In this document: positions 37,417-47,319 of the stretch, piece by piece
Layout: each line of letters starts with the position of its first letter
Numbering within the stretch: position 1 is the stretch's first letter
Origin: Sulfolobus sp. S-194
GTDB taxonomy: Archaea; Thermoproteota; Thermoprotei_A; Sulfolobales; Sulfolobaceae
NCBI RefSeq assembly: GCF_012222305.1
Contig: NZ_CP035730.1
Location: forward strand, 2,011,501 to 2,075,500
Direction of reading: 5' to 3'
Length of the DNA stretch: 64,000 nucleotides
The notes under the pieces: model-generated
The model's input: the letters and a program-made list of their open reading frames with translations, nothing else
What the model was told of the DNA's origin: nothing
Databases searched by the model: none
Program-made: the position numbers and the translations under genes

Positions 37417-38485
37417 TATTGCAGATTGAGATCAAGTCTTCATCGTGAGTTGCTATTATGATCCCTCTCTTTTCCTCCTTTAATATTTTAATAGCCTCAT
37501 AAAAAGATAATAATGCTTCGCCATCCATTCCAACTGAAGGTTCGTCTAAAGCAATAACTTTGTATTTTGAGGCAAATGCTGAAGCAATAAGCACCCTCAT
37601 TTTTTCGCCATAGCTCAAAGTAAAGGGACTTCTGTCTTTCTTGTCTTTTAGATTAAAGAGCGAGAGTGCATTTTCGTCTTTTACCTCATCTTCAACTGTT
37701 TCCTCAAAGAATTGTAAATCTGGATTTTGAAGAACCAAATAAACTTTTCCTACCAACCTCTTTAATCTAGTAGTTTTGCCTACGCCGTTTCTCCCAACTA
37801 AGCAGACAACTTCACCTTCCCTTACCCTTAGTCCTTCATGGTTCAACAATTCTTCCCCTAATTCAATCTCTATTTTAGGTAAAGAGAATCCTCTTAAGCC
37901 CTCTTTCTTAAGAAAATCTTCATTATACAATTTCTCTTTTTCAATTTCCCTTATATCACCGCTTTTGATTAAATAAACGCGGTCAATCATATCTCTAATT
38001 TCCTTTATTCTATGTTCAGCAATTAAGCTCCCTTTTGGTATAACACTTTTTACTAATTTAATAGCATATTTATCTAAATTAGCGAAGGGTTCATCAAATA
38101 GAATATGTTTTGGCCTAGATGCTAATATCGTAGAAATAACGAATCTTTTCTTGTAGCCATCTGACAATGTATAAAAATCTTTGTTAAAATATTCTCCCAT
38201 AATTTCTTTCGCTATACTCTCGTCTACGGGATGAAACATTGATTGGAGATTTAATTCCTCCTCACACGTTAAAGCTAATATTTGCGTCGAAGGATCTTGA
38301 AATACTGCTGATAGTTTTGAGTAGTCTCTATTTTTACAGAAATCTTCTCCATCCAATACTACTTTTGCCTTTAAATCAAGACAAAGACTACTCTTTATCA
38401 AAGTAGTTTTACCACTACCGTTTTTTCCAACCAAACCAACAATTTCATTATCACTGACAACAAGCTTATCATTTATAACTAGCAT
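37385..38485 (-). CDS. ECF transporter ATPase, two fused ABC domains
   Basis: In this 366-residue protein, two ABC domains are fused in one chain. Domain 1 has [14 protein letters not shown] (~17-30), [12 protein letters not shown] and [12 protein letters not shown]. Domain 2 has [14 protein letters not shown] (~229-242), a signature [12 protein letters not shown] and [12 protein letters not shown]. Each half is short, with a minimal helical insert, as in EcfA1-EcfA2 fusions of archaea. It powers the S and T components encoded on the opposite strand (36260-37416). The start is only 18 bases from the FAH-family gene on the other strand. Confidence 0.9.
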   Translation of the reverse strand: MLVINDKLVVSDNEIVGLVGKNGSGKTTLIKSSLCLDLKAKVVLDGEDFCKNRDYSKLSAVFQDPSTQILALTCEEELNLQSMFHPVDESIAKEIMGEYFNKDFYTLSDGYKKRFVISTILASRPKHILFDEPFANLDKYAIKLVKSVIPKGSLIAEHRIKEIRDMIDRVYLIKSGDIREIEKEKLYNEDFLKKEGLRGFSLPKIEIELGEELLNHEGLRVREGEVVCLVGRNGVGKTTRLKRLVGKVYLVLQNPDLQFFEETVEDEVKDENALSLFNLKDKKDRSPFTLSYGEKMRVLIASAFASKYKVIALDEPSVGMDGEALLSFYEAIKILKEEKRGIIIATHDEDLISICNTIVNMDQEPA

Positions 38486-38503
38486 AGTATATGTGAGGCT
38501 TGT

Positions 38504-39349
38504 ATGAAAATAGGTTTTGCTATAACAGAAGATGGGGAAAAGAAAATCGTATTTATAGAAGGTGAAAAATATTATGAGATTAAAAAAGATGGGTTAGATT
38601 GTGTTCTATCTAATCCAATATCATTTATTAAAGCATATGACCTCATGTTGAATTTACCTAAAACTGAGATAAAGATAAAAAAGCTTCTACCACCGTTATT
38701 CCCTAATAAGATCTTTTTGCCTGCTGTAAATTTTAGGTCCCATTCATCAGAAACTTCGATGACTCCACCAAAATCTCCTTACTTTTTCACAAAATTTAGT
38801 AGTAATAGTCTAGTCGGACCGGAAGATTATATAATTCTTCCAAGGGACTTGAAAAGGGTAGACTATGAAGGGGAAATAGGGATTATAATTGGAAAGAGGG
38901 GAAAATACATAAAGAAAGAGGAGGCAAAGGATTATATCTTTGGTTACACAATAGTTAATGATGTAAGCTTTAGGGATTATCAATTTCCGGAACTTCACCC
39001 TTACGGTTTAAATTGGGTTATGGGAAAAGCGTTAGATACTGGATTGCCAATTGGTCCATGGATTGTTACTAAAGACGAGATTAAGGATTTCAAACTTAGA
39101 ATAATAACTAGGCTCAACGGCCAAGTTGTACAAGATGGAAATACTGAAGATATGATATTTTCTGTTGAGGATCTGATTTCCTATCTCAGTCAAGGAATTA
39201 CTCTAGAGCCTGGGGACGTAATAACTACCGGTACACCGGCTGGTGTTGCTGAATTTACTGGAAAAAAGTACCTTGAAGACGGAGACGTTATAGAAGTTGA
39301 AGTTGAGAAAATAGGAGTTTTGAGAAACTATGTAAAAAGAGAAAGTTAA
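38504..39349 (+). CDS. FAH-family hydrolase/dehydratase
   Basis: The 281-residue enzyme is of the fumarylacetoacetate hydrolase family. The catalytic-domain motifs are [29 protein letters not shown] (acidic metal ligands), [26 protein letters not shown], and [12 protein letters not shown] near the end. It is cytoplasmic and Mg-dependent. In Sulfolobales this family includes 2-keto-3-deoxy-D-arabinonate dehydratase of pentose oxidation. The convergent neighbour is a sugar dehydrogenase, which fits a sugar-acid role, but acylpyruvate hydrolysis is an alternative. Its ATG is 18 bases from the start of the divergent ECF ATPase. Confidence 0.85.
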   Translation: MKIGFAITEDGEKKIVFIEGEKYYEIKKDGLDCVLSNPISFIKAYDLMLNLPKTEIKIKKLLPPLFPNKIFLPAVNFRSHSSETSMTPPKSPYFFTKFSSNSLVGPEDYIILPRDLKRVDYEGEIGIIIGKRGKYIKKEEAKDYIFGYTIVNDVSFRDYQFPELHPYGLNWVMGKALDTGLPIGPWIVTKDEIKDFKLRIITRLNGQVVQDGNTEDMIFSVEDLISYLSQGITLEPGDVITTGTPAGVAEFTGKKYLEDGDVIEVEVEKIGVLRNYVKRES

Positions 39350-40428
39350 TCCCACATAATGACTGTTTTTATTTCTCCATTAGGTTTTTTCATTAAAACT
39401 TCTGGTGCTTGTTCAACAGAAACTTTTGAAGTTATCATTTTTTGTAGAACGTCGTAGTACCTATTTTTCCATATACTTAAGTAGTTTAATGCTCCTTGGA
39501 AATCTTTTTTACTAGCATTAACACTACCAATAACTATTATATTCCTCTCTACCATAAAAGTCACTAAGTCAGACGTTATTTCGTACTTTTCTCCTTCTAA
39601 CGTACCAAAAAGGATTAATGCTGAATTTGGTTTCATTCTAGGCATTAACGGTATGAATGCAGAAGGAACTCCACTAGTATCAACTATTAAATCCGCTTCT
39701 GGAAGCTTATCTCCATCTTTCACTGAATTAATAAAAGTTACGCCCAACCTTTTACTGATATATTCTTCCATAGGAGAAGGATCTCTTTTGTTAATTATGT
39801 ATACGTTAAAACCTAATGTAATAAGAATTAGAGAAAAGAATGTGCCTATTGGTCCACTACCAATTATAAATGCATTTCTGCATCCAAATGTTGAATCCTC
39901 GCAAGTCCATATCATTCTTCTTTGCACAAATAATAACTCGTCTATAGCTTTTACAACGTTAGACAAAGGTTCAGTTAACACTGCTATATCTTTTATTTCG
40001 TCTGGGACTTTTACTAACCATAATTCATCATCAACAAATTCTTCTCTCATAAAACCATGTTTGCCTCTTATTCCAGCTTCAACAAATTTTCCAGTCTCAC
40101 AAAAATCTTGTCTCCCAATTTTACAATTTAGACAAACTCCACATCCTCTCCTAACTACTGGTACTACATAATCACCTTTCTTTAGATATTTGACCCCATC
40201 TCCAACTTCTTCAACCATGCCGAGTCCTTCATGACCTAATATAAGAAAATTATAGCCATCCGGTGGGTAGGTAAATGTTATTTTTGCGTTAACAATTCCT
40301 CTATCAGTACCGCAAATTCCAGTATATAGTGTTTTAACTAAGACTTTTCCCTTTCCCAAAGTTTCTCTTATGGGAATATCTTTGACTTCTACACCAGATT
40401 TTTTAGGTGTAACAACTATTGCTTTCAT
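39346..40428 (-). CDS. Glucose 1-dehydrogenase (Sulfolobus-type, MDR, zinc)
   Basis: The 360-residue medium-chain dehydrogenase aligns well with Saccharolobus glucose dehydrogenase: [30 protein letters not shown] (catalytic Zn Cys), [12 protein letters not shown], the structural zinc loop [33 protein letters not shown], the Rossmann turn [11 protein letters not shown] and NKRDPSP after it (NADP-type basic residues). It oxidises glucose or other aldoses to lactones, the first step of the branched Entner-Doudoroff or pentose pathways. It is convergent with the FAH-family gene (4-base overlap). It may be a paralogue with different sugar preference. Confidence 0.9.
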   Translation of the reverse strand: MKAIVVTPKKSGVEVKDIPIRETLGKGKVLVKTLYTGICGTDRGIVNAKITFTYPPDGYNFLILGHEGLGMVEEVGDGVKYLKKGDYVVPVVRRGCGVCLNCKIGRQDFCETGKFVEAGIRGKHGFMREEFVDDELWLVKVPDEIKDIAVLTEPLSNVVKAIDELLFVQRRMIWTCEDSTFGCRNAFIIGSGPIGTFFSLILITLGFNVYIINKRDPSPMEEYISKRLGVTFINSVKDGDKLPEADLIVDTSGVPSAFIPLMPRMKPNSALILFGTLEGEKYEITSDLVTFMVERNIIVIGSVNASKKDFQGALNYLSIWKNRYYDVLQKMITSKVSVEQAPEVLMKKPNGEIKTVIMWD

Positions 40429-40486
40429 ACACCTCTTTAGGTCTTTGAAGTAAAAATTTTTTATGCAAAAATTCTAAAAGAATGTT

Positions 40487-41044
40487 ATGAAAAGACTGAC
40501 AAATTCCAAAACTTACCTAATACCACCACTTATTCTGATTTTAGCTTTCGTAAATCCCTATATAGAAGAGGTCATGTTCGATAACGAGGAAGTTTTTATG
40601 GCGTCGCATTACGCTTTAGCTATTGCAGGTGGTTTAATTGGTTACTACTACTTTTCCGGGAGGAACTATTTTGCTTACATAGGCTCGTTACTTATCGTAA
40701 TTTGGCATTTACCCGAACTTTTTACTTTAGGAGGTGGGATATTAACGTTTAGAGTTCTAGATGAAATAAGTTTATTTGCTGGTGGTTTTCTAATTGGGCT
40801 AGCAGTAAGTAATATGAAGTTATTAGAAAAAATCTTATTATTTGTTTTATGGATGCTTGGTGATACCACACTTGCAGTAGTTTTAATAATCCAATATCCT
40901 TTCTATACTTCTCCACCCTTATCTTATTCACCATATCCTTCAACTCAAGAGCCACTTACGGGTTATGTTATGATTATAGCAATGACAGTGATCCTTGGTT
41001 TCCTCTTGTTTAAGGCATTTAAAAACCTTCACATTTTTGGTTAA
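40487..41044 (+). CDS. Six-helix membrane protein, unknown
   Basis: The 185-residue protein has about six hydrophobic helices (for example YALAIAGGLIGYYYFSG, ILLFVLWMLGDTTLAVVLII). An acidic loop PYIEEVMFDNEEVFMASHYA with His and Glu resembles a metal-ligand loop, and HLPELFTLGGG follows a later helix. No named family is recognised. It is divergent from glucose dehydrogenase (58-base gap) and followed after 34 bases by the unknown gene at 41079, so the two may be cotranscribed. Confidence 0.6.
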   Translation: MKRLTNSKTYLIPPLILILAFVNPYIEEVMFDNEEVFMASHYALAIAGGLIGYYYFSGRNYFAYIGSLLIVIWHLPELFTLGGGILTFRVLDEISLFAGGFLIGLAVSNMKLLEKILLFVLWMLGDTTLAVVLIIQYPFYTSPPLSYSPYPSTQEPLTGYVMIIAMTVILGFLLFKAFKNLHIFG

Positions 41045-41078
41045 AACGTATTAACCTCTAATGATATGAAAGTTTAAG

Positions 41079-42293
41079 ATGAAAGCATACGATATCCTTG
41101 CATATTTACTAGAACATTTAGAGCCAAACTCTGTAACTGCATTAATTACAAATGACGGTATACCGTTAATGCTATCTAAAGATAGCGACTATGAGATAAG
41201 CGTTTATATTTGTAAAGATGAAAATGTTAAGAAGTTCCATAAAGAGTTTGATAAGCCTACAATCCATAGAGCAGTTATTGAATTACTTGAAGAAATATCC
41301 TCTTATCTAGGAAAAGAGATTGGAGAACTTAATATTTCAAACAGTGTAAAGTTTGAGGACTGCGTTCCTAAGAGACAAGAAGTAAAAAGAGAAAGACCAC
41401 AGAAAAAGAGAGTAGCAGAGACAAAGAATTTGGTAGAGGAAATGAGAAAACTACCCTCTGCGTATAATATTATACCCCTTTTCACTGATAATGGAAAGCT
41501 TATAGCTATTGTACTAGAAAATTTATCGCTTATTTCAACAGATAAAATAGTTAAAAGCATATCTAGAGTTTCTGACGGAAATATTTCACCAATTAATGCT
41601 GACCCGGTTACAATAATTTATGTTTTATCAACACTGAAGTTCGATTTGCAAAAAGGTAATCCATTCTCCTCATACGAAAAATACACGTTCTTTACAGCTT
41701 TATATCAAGATTTAGGCGAAATAGGAGAAGAAGGCGAATTTCAAAATAGGAAAATGAAAAAGAAACAAGGAAAATTCTTCTCAGTGACACCAAAAGGATT
41801 ATTGAAACCTATTCCTTTAGAATTTTTAGATATATCTAGAGAGAAAAAGAACACACTTAACGTAGGTTACTTCATCCATGACGGGGAAAAATTTGTTAAA
41901 CTAAATTCCTTTGACCTCTTTGAGTACCACGAAAAGAACATATTTACCATAAATTCGTACCTCTTTTCCTCATTCATAGTAACCCAAAAGGACTTCAAAG
42001 TGGAATATCAAAATTTCGATAAGTTGATCAGTAATTTTGTCAATAATGTGATTTCAAAAGGGGTTGGTGCTAAATACGTCAAGGATGTATTTGAATTAGA
42101 GAGAATACTTTATGATATTCAATACGTTAGGACTGTAGCGGGTAATGAGATATCCATAGTTGATCCCATATCTTTATGGTATTATAGAAATAAAGGAGAA
42201 GATGTTAGACTTTGCGACTCTTGTGAACTAAAGGATAAAGTAGAGTTATGGAACCGAATTATTAAAGGCTTTTACAGAGAATTTTTATTATGA
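41079..42293 (+). CDS. Unknown soluble protein
   Basis: I do not recognise this 404-residue protein. It has no membrane segments. A basic linker (KRQEVKRERPQKKRVAETK, ~112-130) separates an N-terminal alpha/beta region (~1-110) from a larger part. Two cysteines near the end, RLCDSCELKDK, form a CxxC that could bind a metal. The N-terminal ALITNDGIPLML and the later PLFTDNGKLIAIVLENLSLI look like paired roadblock-like strands, which is only a guess. It may be cotranscribed with the membrane gene before it. Confidence 0.55.
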   Translation: MKAYDILAYLLEHLEPNSVTALITNDGIPLMLSKDSDYEISVYICKDENVKKFHKEFDKPTIHRAVIELLEEISSYLGKEIGELNISNSVKFEDCVPKRQEVKRERPQKKRVAETKNLVEEMRKLPSAYNIIPLFTDNGKLIAIVLENLSLISTDKIVKSISRVSDGNISPINADPVTIIYVLSTLKFDLQKGNPFSSYEKYTFFTALYQDLGEIGEEGEFQNRKMKKKQGKFFSVTPKGLLKPIPLEFLDISREKKNTLNVGYFIHDGEKFVKLNSFDLFEYHEKNIFTINSYLFSSFIVTQKDFKVEYQNFDKLISNFVNNVISKGVGAKYVKDVFELERILYDIQYVRTVAGNEISIVDPISLWYYRNKGEDVRLCDSCELKDKVELWNRIIKGFYREFLL

Positions 42294-42372
42294 AAATAAA
42301 GTTAAACAAATTTTTAACTTAATTGTTAATTATAATTACAAAGTTTAAAAACTTCTCGTTGAATTATCTATC

Positions 42373-44307
42373 ATGACAAGTCTACTTTCCATTGTGGTTC
42401 TAACGTATATAGTATTAATGATGGGAATAAACTTTGCGATTTTAGGTTATATCTTAAGAAAAGAGTACTTAAACAGAAGAGCAGTGCTATTTTTACTTTC
42501 AATCATTTTATATATGGGCGTCGAGAGCGTTTCTTTAGGTTATATAATTTTCTATCATGGTAGTCCTTTCATAGAGCCACTTGTATTACTTTTAGCCTCA
42601 ATTCCAATTATTATGTCAGCTATAATAAAAAGTGAAGTAGTCAGAGTAAGGAGTGACAAACTGTCTGCATCCTTACTCGCATTTTCCATAGTTTTCGATG
42701 AAGTTGCTATGGGTTACCTTTATGCATCAGCTTTTGGTCCTCACATATTTAATCCATTTATCAACGCTGTAAGTAATATAGCCTTTGGAATAATGATGTT
42801 GGCTGACGGAATTTTCTTCTTATTAATATCCCGTGTGAAGAGTATAATTGAGTTTTCCTTAACTACATTTGCGATATCCATGGCATTCCTACCGTCTATA
42901 TTTATAGAATCTGGTAAACTTACTGAACTTATTGTATCGTTTATATCTACAATAATAATGATCACGAATATTGTAACGCTTTATTTAATTGAAATTAGGA
43001 GAGTTACATTACAAGGACAACTCTTTTCGATAACTTTAGCGTTTTTTGACTTTCTAATGATGTTGGGATTAACTACTTTTGCTTCGTTTAATGATATGTG
43101 GTTAATATCTTTGTCAATAGTTCTATCTATGATATGGTATTTTGTTCTTATATTTTACGAAATTCCTTCTAGGAGAATTGAAATGAAACTAAGATATCCC
43201 TTCATTTTTCTAGTCTTTGTAAATTTAGCTGAATTGACTATGGGATTTGGTGAAAGTGTGTTAGGATTTACTATAACTAATTCAATATTTTCCAATATGC
43301 AATCACATATGATGATGAGGCATGGAATGATGATGAGAAGTCCATTTACAAATCCTTTATGGTGGTTATTCCCGATTAATCCTCTAGGTATGGGTTTAAT
43401 GTTTGTTCATACTAACATTAATATTGTTCTGAAAACAATATTTACTTCTTATATGTTTGTCATGGCAACTACAATGACACCTTTTTATGTTATAATGATG
43501 GGAGCTGAGATGAGCTATTTAGTTTATGAGAGATATAAGCACGCAAAAAACCTAGGGGTTAAGAGATGGACTTTAGTTATCCTTTTAGGGATCCCAATAT
43601 TTGTAGTTTTAATACCATACTATACAAACTTTTACATTTTCGGAATGAGTGGTATGATATTCCCAGTAACTCTATTACCGTTTACATTGTCATTACTTGC
43701 AGTTGCGATAGCCTCAACATTGTTTGGTAGAAGGGCTTACTGTAACGCTGTTTGCATGTCTGCTCATATGTGGACTAATATATTTTATGATCAATTTAAG
43801 CCAAAGAAGAGCAGTAAAGTATGGGAATATTTAAGATGGGTTTTTATAATTCCTATGGTTGTAGCATTCTCCCTGTACATATTCATGGAAATTCACTTAT
43901 GGACTCCGCCAAAGATAGGGATGACAACCCTTGACCCATTAAACTTTTACGGGATGTTTGTGCTGAACTATATTTGGTGGATATTTTACTTTTTAACCCC
44001 AGTATTTGGTGCCTATAGCTGTGCTAGACAAGGATGGTGTGGTTTTGGAACATTTGCCGGGTTATTTAACAAAGTATTTTTCAAAATAAAGGCCCATGAA
44101 GTTGAGACATGTAAGAGTTGCGAAATAAAAGCCTGCGACTCTTCTTGCCCAGTAAAAATACCGATATCCCAAGACATAATAAGCAAAGGATATTCAAATA
44201 GGATAAGCTGTGTGGGTTGTGGAGATTGTGTTGAAGCTTGTCCATACAACAATTTAGAGATAGTAGATATAACAAGTTATTTAAGAAAAAATCACATAGC
44301 TTCCTGA
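42373..44307 (+). CDS. Membrane polyferredoxin (NapH-like) with Met-rich loop
   Basis: The 644-residue protein has about 12-14 membrane helices and a C-terminal ferredoxin domain. Iron-sulfur motifs are CKSCEIKACDSSCPVKIP and CVGCGDCVEACPYN (two 4Fe-4S sites, ~577-625). The NapH-like CNAVCMSAHMWT and YSCARQGWCGFGTFAG segments lie near the last helices. Around residues 310-324 a loop MQSHMMMRHGMMMRSPF is very rich in Met and His. It is probably an electron-transfer membrane protein of unknown partner. The 3' end overlaps the convergent DUF929 gene by 16 bases, as with DUF929 and other redox-like neighbours. Confidence 0.8.
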   Translation: MTSLLSIVVLTYIVLMMGINFAILGYILRKEYLNRRAVLFLLSIILYMGVESVSLGYIIFYHGSPFIEPLVLLLASIPIIMSAIIKSEVVRVRSDKLSASLLAFSIVFDEVAMGYLYASAFGPHIFNPFINAVSNIAFGIMMLADGIFFLLISRVKSIIEFSLTTFAISMAFLPSIFIESGKLTELIVSFISTIIMITNIVTLYLIEIRRVTLQGQLFSITLAFFDFLMMLGLTTFASFNDMWLISLSIVLSMIWYFVLIFYEIPSRRIEMKLRYPFIFLVFVNLAELTMGFGESVLGFTITNSIFSNMQSHMMMRHGMMMRSPFTNPLWWLFPINPLGMGLMFVHTNINIVLKTIFTSYMFVMATTMTPFYVIMMGAEMSYLVYERYKHAKNLGVKRWTLVILLGIPIFVVLIPYYTNFYIFGMSGMIFPVTLLPFTLSLLAVAIASTLFGRRAYCNAVCMSAHMWTNIFYDQFKPKKSSKVWEYLRWVFIIPMVVAFSLYIFMEIHLWTPPKIGMTTLDPLNFYGMFVLNYIWWIFYFLTPVFGAYSCARQGWCGFGTFAGLFNKVFFKIKAHEVETCKSCEIKACDSSCPVKIPISQDIISKGYSNRISCVGCGDCVEACPYNNLEIVDITSYLRKNHIAS

Positions 44308-45179
44308 ATTATTTGAAGGATTTGATTTCCTTCTGTTTGAATGAAGGAGATTTGTGAAGGAACATTGCCATTTTTTATATCCTGAAGAATCATTGCTGGA
44401 AGCTGAGTGTTATAATTATTATCGGCAGCGTATTGGGCCAGTAGCCCCGGCATGCCAAAGTTTACTTCTTGGTCATAACCCAGCATTATCCAAGTACCAT
44501 TCGGTCCAGTTATTATAATTGTAGATACAACATGTGGTGGATTTCCTAAATATGCTATTCCTACGTTATGTCCGGGAAATGGTGTAGTTATTTGATATTG
44601 GTAAATAAGATTATAAACCCATGATGGGGCGAGTTTTTGTAACTCATTTAATTCAAAATTAACAAGTGAGTTACCAGAATAGGTTATAATTGTTCCATTT
44701 GGTAGTGAGGCTGAGGAGTTTGAGGTAAATATTCTACCTAGTAAATATATTGCATGAAATTCTACGCTAGAGTTTGAATTAAAAGAGTTGAATATTAGTC
44801 CGGGTACTTTGCCAGGAATTGTATTATCTGGTGGTGAGATTGGTACATGTTCTAGATCAGAATAGTTTGGTGTAACGTTAATTACACCATAATGGCTTAA
44901 TGCAATATAAAGTCCCCAAGAGTCTGAAGCGCCAAATGGGCAACCGATCCAACTAACTAGATATACTTCAACTTTACCAGCGGGTGCATAATCTTGAGTG
45001 GATACTTTCGCAAATTGAAAGAAGGGTTCTTGGGTATTTATCACACTATTCCCAGAACTCCCAGAATTTGAATGAATCATTGGTAACATAATAAACACTA
45101 TTAATACTAGAACTAATGCAATAAATGGTATATATAATAATTTGCTTTCACTATTCTCTTTTTTCTTTCTTTTTGCCAT
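44292..45179 (-). CDS. DUF929 family protein, copy 2
   Basis: The 295-residue protein has a basic N-terminus (AKRKKKENSESK), one membrane anchor (LLYIPFIALVLVLIVFIMLP, ~14-33) and a DUF929 domain facing out. The signature VEVYLVSWIGCPFGASDSWG is a thioredoxin-like active-site region with a single cysteine. VSTIIITGPNGTWIMLGYDQ follows, as in the copy at 20832. The end QISFIQTEGNQILQIIQEAM also matches. Its function is unknown. It overlaps the membrane polyferredoxin gene at the 3' ends, so the two are transcribed toward each other. Confidence 0.85.
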   Translation of the reverse strand: MAKRKKKENSESKLLYIPFIALVLVLIVFIMLPMIHSNSGSSGNSVINTQEPFFQFAKVSTQDYAPAGKVEVYLVSWIGCPFGASDSWGLYIALSHYGVINVTPNYSDLEHVPISPPDNTIPGKVPGLIFNSFNSNSSVEFHAIYLLGRIFTSNSSASLPNGTIITYSGNSLVNFELNELQKLAPSWVYNLIYQYQITTPFPGHNVGIAYLGNPPHVVSTIIITGPNGTWIMLGYDQEVNFGMPGLLAQYAADNNYNTQLPAMILQDIKNGNVPSQISFIQTEGNQILQIIQEAM

Positions 45180-45313
45180 CGTAATTAATAGTAGGCTTAA
45201 AGTAATAACTTTTTTCCTAAAATCTTATTTGTTTATAAATATCTGCACTTTATAACACTTCAGTTACACTTATATTTACTATTATTTATTTTATTGATAA
45301 ACGGGTAACTAAA

Positions 45314-45916
45314 TTGAGAAGAAGAATTAGGCTACTAAGTATCAAGGGCGGTGTAGGAAAATCAGTATTGTCTTTGTTAATAGCTAACTATCTGAAGGAG
45401 GTTGAAATACCATTTATAGTGGAGGAATTAGATCCAATTGAAACAATAAGAGTCTTATCATCTAATACTTTACCTATTATTATTTACTTCTCCACAAATG
45501 ACTTTCTCTATAAGAGACTAAAAGTAAACGAAAATAAGTTAAGAAAGCAGTTAGAGAAATATCACTGGCTAATATCAATTTCTGATATGTTTACTGGAAT
45601 AGATCCTAACAGTGATATTGTGCAGTTTCAAGATTCCGTTACCAGTGTAAATTTAAACGTATTTCTTACAGATAAATCTACAGTATCTTATACTGTAGAA
45701 TATGCAATTAAATGGAAATCACCTAGGATTTTGATAATTAATTTTGCTGATGATCCTAAGAAAATCGAAGAAGAATTTATTGATTATGTTTATGGTGAGG
45801 GTATTTTTCATAAGGTTTATGGGATACCATTTTATGGTTCATTTTCAGAATTAGAAAATTCTCCAATAATTAGAAAAATTATAAAAGATTTGTTAGATAT
45901 TTTGATTCAAATATAA
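45314..45916 (+). CDS. ParA/MinD-like P-loop ATPase, short
   Basis: The 200-residue protein has a deviant Walker A IKGGVGKSVLSLLIANYLKE (~10-29, with the signature lysine of ParA/MinD) and a shortened body. Other ParA landmarks are weak: VEELDPIETI may be a switch and RILIINFADDPKK sits where Walker B or the NKxD-like element should be. A TTG codon starts it. Sixty-seven bases downstream are two DUF2173 genes on the same strand, so they may form one unit. It may position or regulate membrane complexes (inference). Confidence 0.7.
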   Translation: MRRRIRLLSIKGGVGKSVLSLLIANYLKEVEIPFIVEELDPIETIRVLSSNTLPIIIYFSTNDFLYKRLKVNENKLRKQLEKYHWLISISDMFTGIDPNSDIVQFQDSVTSVNLNVFLTDKSTVSYTVEYAIKWKSPRILIINFADDPKKIEEEFIDYVYGEGIFHKVYGIPFYGSFSELENSPIIRKIIKDLLDILIQI

Positions 45917-45983
45917 TTAAATTTTAATTATATTAATCTTAACTTAGAAAGATTTATTAATTAGTAAAACAATAGTTAATTTG

Positions 45984-46310
45984 ATGTCACAAATTAACTT
46001 TGATAGGATACCTGGTTTAATTGCTGTATATAAAATTGATAATGATACAGTTATTAAACTATATGGCAAAGATATTAATATTGATATTAGTAAGTTAAAA
46101 AATATAATAATGGAAAATATGAGAATAGGTGAAGAGGAGGCAAAGAGGTTAAAACTCATTGATCCCTTTTTAGGCTTTGCTATGGTAGTTGATGATGTAG
46201 GTATAACATATCTAAGTGGTCTAATAGTCATCACTGAAGCAAAGAAAACAAATTGGGATTTTCTAATTAAAAGCTTATTAAAAGAGGTGGGTGTATATGA
46301 AAAAAGTTGA
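45984..46310 (+). CDS. DUF2173 protein, copy 1
   Basis: A 108-residue soluble protein with DUF2173 features: IPGLIAVYKIDNDTVIKLYG, then EEEAKRLKLIDPFLGFAMVV, and GITYLSGLIVITEAKKTNWD. Such proteins are predicted roadblock/LC7-like. I chose ATG 45984, one codon inside an upstream TTG. It overlaps the next DUF2173 gene by 14 bases. It may bind the ParA-like ATPase encoded before it (inference by analogy with roadblock/ATPase pairs). Confidence 0.75.
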   Translation: MSQINFDRIPGLIAVYKIDNDTVIKLYGKDINIDISKLKNIIMENMRIGEEEAKRLKLIDPFLGFAMVVDDVGITYLSGLIVITEAKKTNWDFLIKSLLKEVGVYEKS

Positions 46311-46767
46311 GGAAATTAAGGGTTATAAAGGTCATATAGCGTTAAATGAAGAAGGAAAAGTAATACAAGCAAAAAATCTGGAAAATGAAGAAGAATGGGC
46401 AAACGTCCTGAAGTTTAACGTGGAAAAAGGTAATGAAGAGGCTAAGGAATTAGGATTTAATAAAATGAATGGGTTTGCAATGATAGGAAGTAATTACTCC
46501 CTAGCTTTTATGAAGGGTCTTGGAGTAGTTGTAGACACTAGGAAGGCTGATTGGCAAGAACTCTTCATTTACTATACTTACTCATGGAGCGTTTTGATAA
46601 CAGGGATTGTTATTACGGCATTGTCCATAATTCTATTTGGTTTGGCATTTACATCATATATGAGTTGGTTAGCTCCAGAGCCAAGATTTTACTTACCAGC
46701 AATATTACTGATCGTAGGTATAGTTTTCTTGGCAGCGTCTAAATCTTCAATGGCATATAGACTATAA
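46297..46767 (+). CDS. DUF2173 protein, copy 2, with two membrane helices
   Basis: The N-terminal ~90 residues repeat the DUF2173 fold of the preceding gene (IKGYKGHIALNEEGKVIQAK, then MNGFAMIGSNYSLAFMKGLG). A C-terminal membrane hairpin is added (VLITGIVITALSIILFGLAF and FYLPAILLIVGIVFLAA). ATG 46297 has GAGGTGG 8-13 bases upstream, better than the GTG at 46291. The 5' end lies inside the previous gene. It could recruit the soluble copy and the ATPase to the membrane. Confidence 0.78.
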   Translation: MKKVEEIKGYKGHIALNEEGKVIQAKNLENEEEWANVLKFNVEKGNEEAKELGFNKMNGFAMIGSNYSLAFMKGLGVVVDTRKADWQELFIYYTYSWSVLITGIVITALSIILFGLAFTSYMSWLAPEPRFYLPAILLIVGIVFLAASKSSMAYRL

Positions 46768-47289
46768 TTTTTTCCAAATAGAAAAGAATAAGCCATTGGC
46801 CTCTTCATAGTGATCAAGAGAATATTTTCTTTCTTCCATTTCTTTCTTAATCTTTCCCCTTATCATTATCATATCTACAATCAAAATTTTTCCATTATCT
46901 TTAAGTACTCTTAGGACCTCATTTAGAGTTTCTTTTAACTTATCTCGTTTTAAATTGTAAAAATACATGACAGAGTATATAAAGTCAAAATATTTATCTG
47001 AAAATGGAATTTTATCTAGACCATCAAATAATTTCACTTTAGCAGTATATTTTGAAATTAACCCTTCTACCTCTTTTCTATTAACATATTTCCAGTCATC
47101 TATGCAATAAATTTCTTTATTATTTGTTATGGAGATGTAAATTGGAATCAAGCAATTTCCACAAGCATAATCCAATATTTTTCCTTGAATTTCACTTAAT
47201 ATTTTACTTATCTTCTTAGCTATAAATATCTCTTCATCGACCGTTATGCCCATTCTTAAAATCGGATGAAAATCATTTTCGTTAATCAT
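46762..47289 (-). CDS. SAM-dependent methyltransferase, class I
   Basis: The 175-residue protein has a class I Rossmann methyltransferase layout: motif I ILDYACGNCLIPIYIS (~37-52; Gly-x-Gly partly degenerate), an acidic residue after strand 2 (IYCIDDW), LDKIPFSDKYFDFIYSVM (motif II region) and LNEVLRVLKDNGKILIVDMI. It is short, so no large substrate domain. The substrate is unknown. The 3' end overlaps the DUF2173 gene by six bases, and the start is 30 bases from a divergent PsiE-like gene. Confidence 0.8.
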   Translation of the reverse strand: MINENDFHPILRMGITVDEEIFIAKKISKILSEIQGKILDYACGNCLIPIYISITNNKEIYCIDDWKYVNRKEVEGLISKYTAKVKLFDGLDKIPFSDKYFDFIYSVMYFYNLKRDKLKETLNEVLRVLKDNGKILIVDMIMIRGKIKKEMEERKYSLDHYEEANGLFFSIWKKL

Positions 47290-47319
47290 AATTCTATGTA
47301 GGCCAAGTAGTATATAATC

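Noticed and set aside
39653-40171. 172-codon plus-strand frame
   Set aside because: Antisense to the glucose dehydrogenase, whose motifs are complete.
44013-44275. Two minus-strand frames
   Set aside because: Antisense to the Cys-rich end of the membrane polyferredoxin gene; His/Gln/Leu composition is an artefact.
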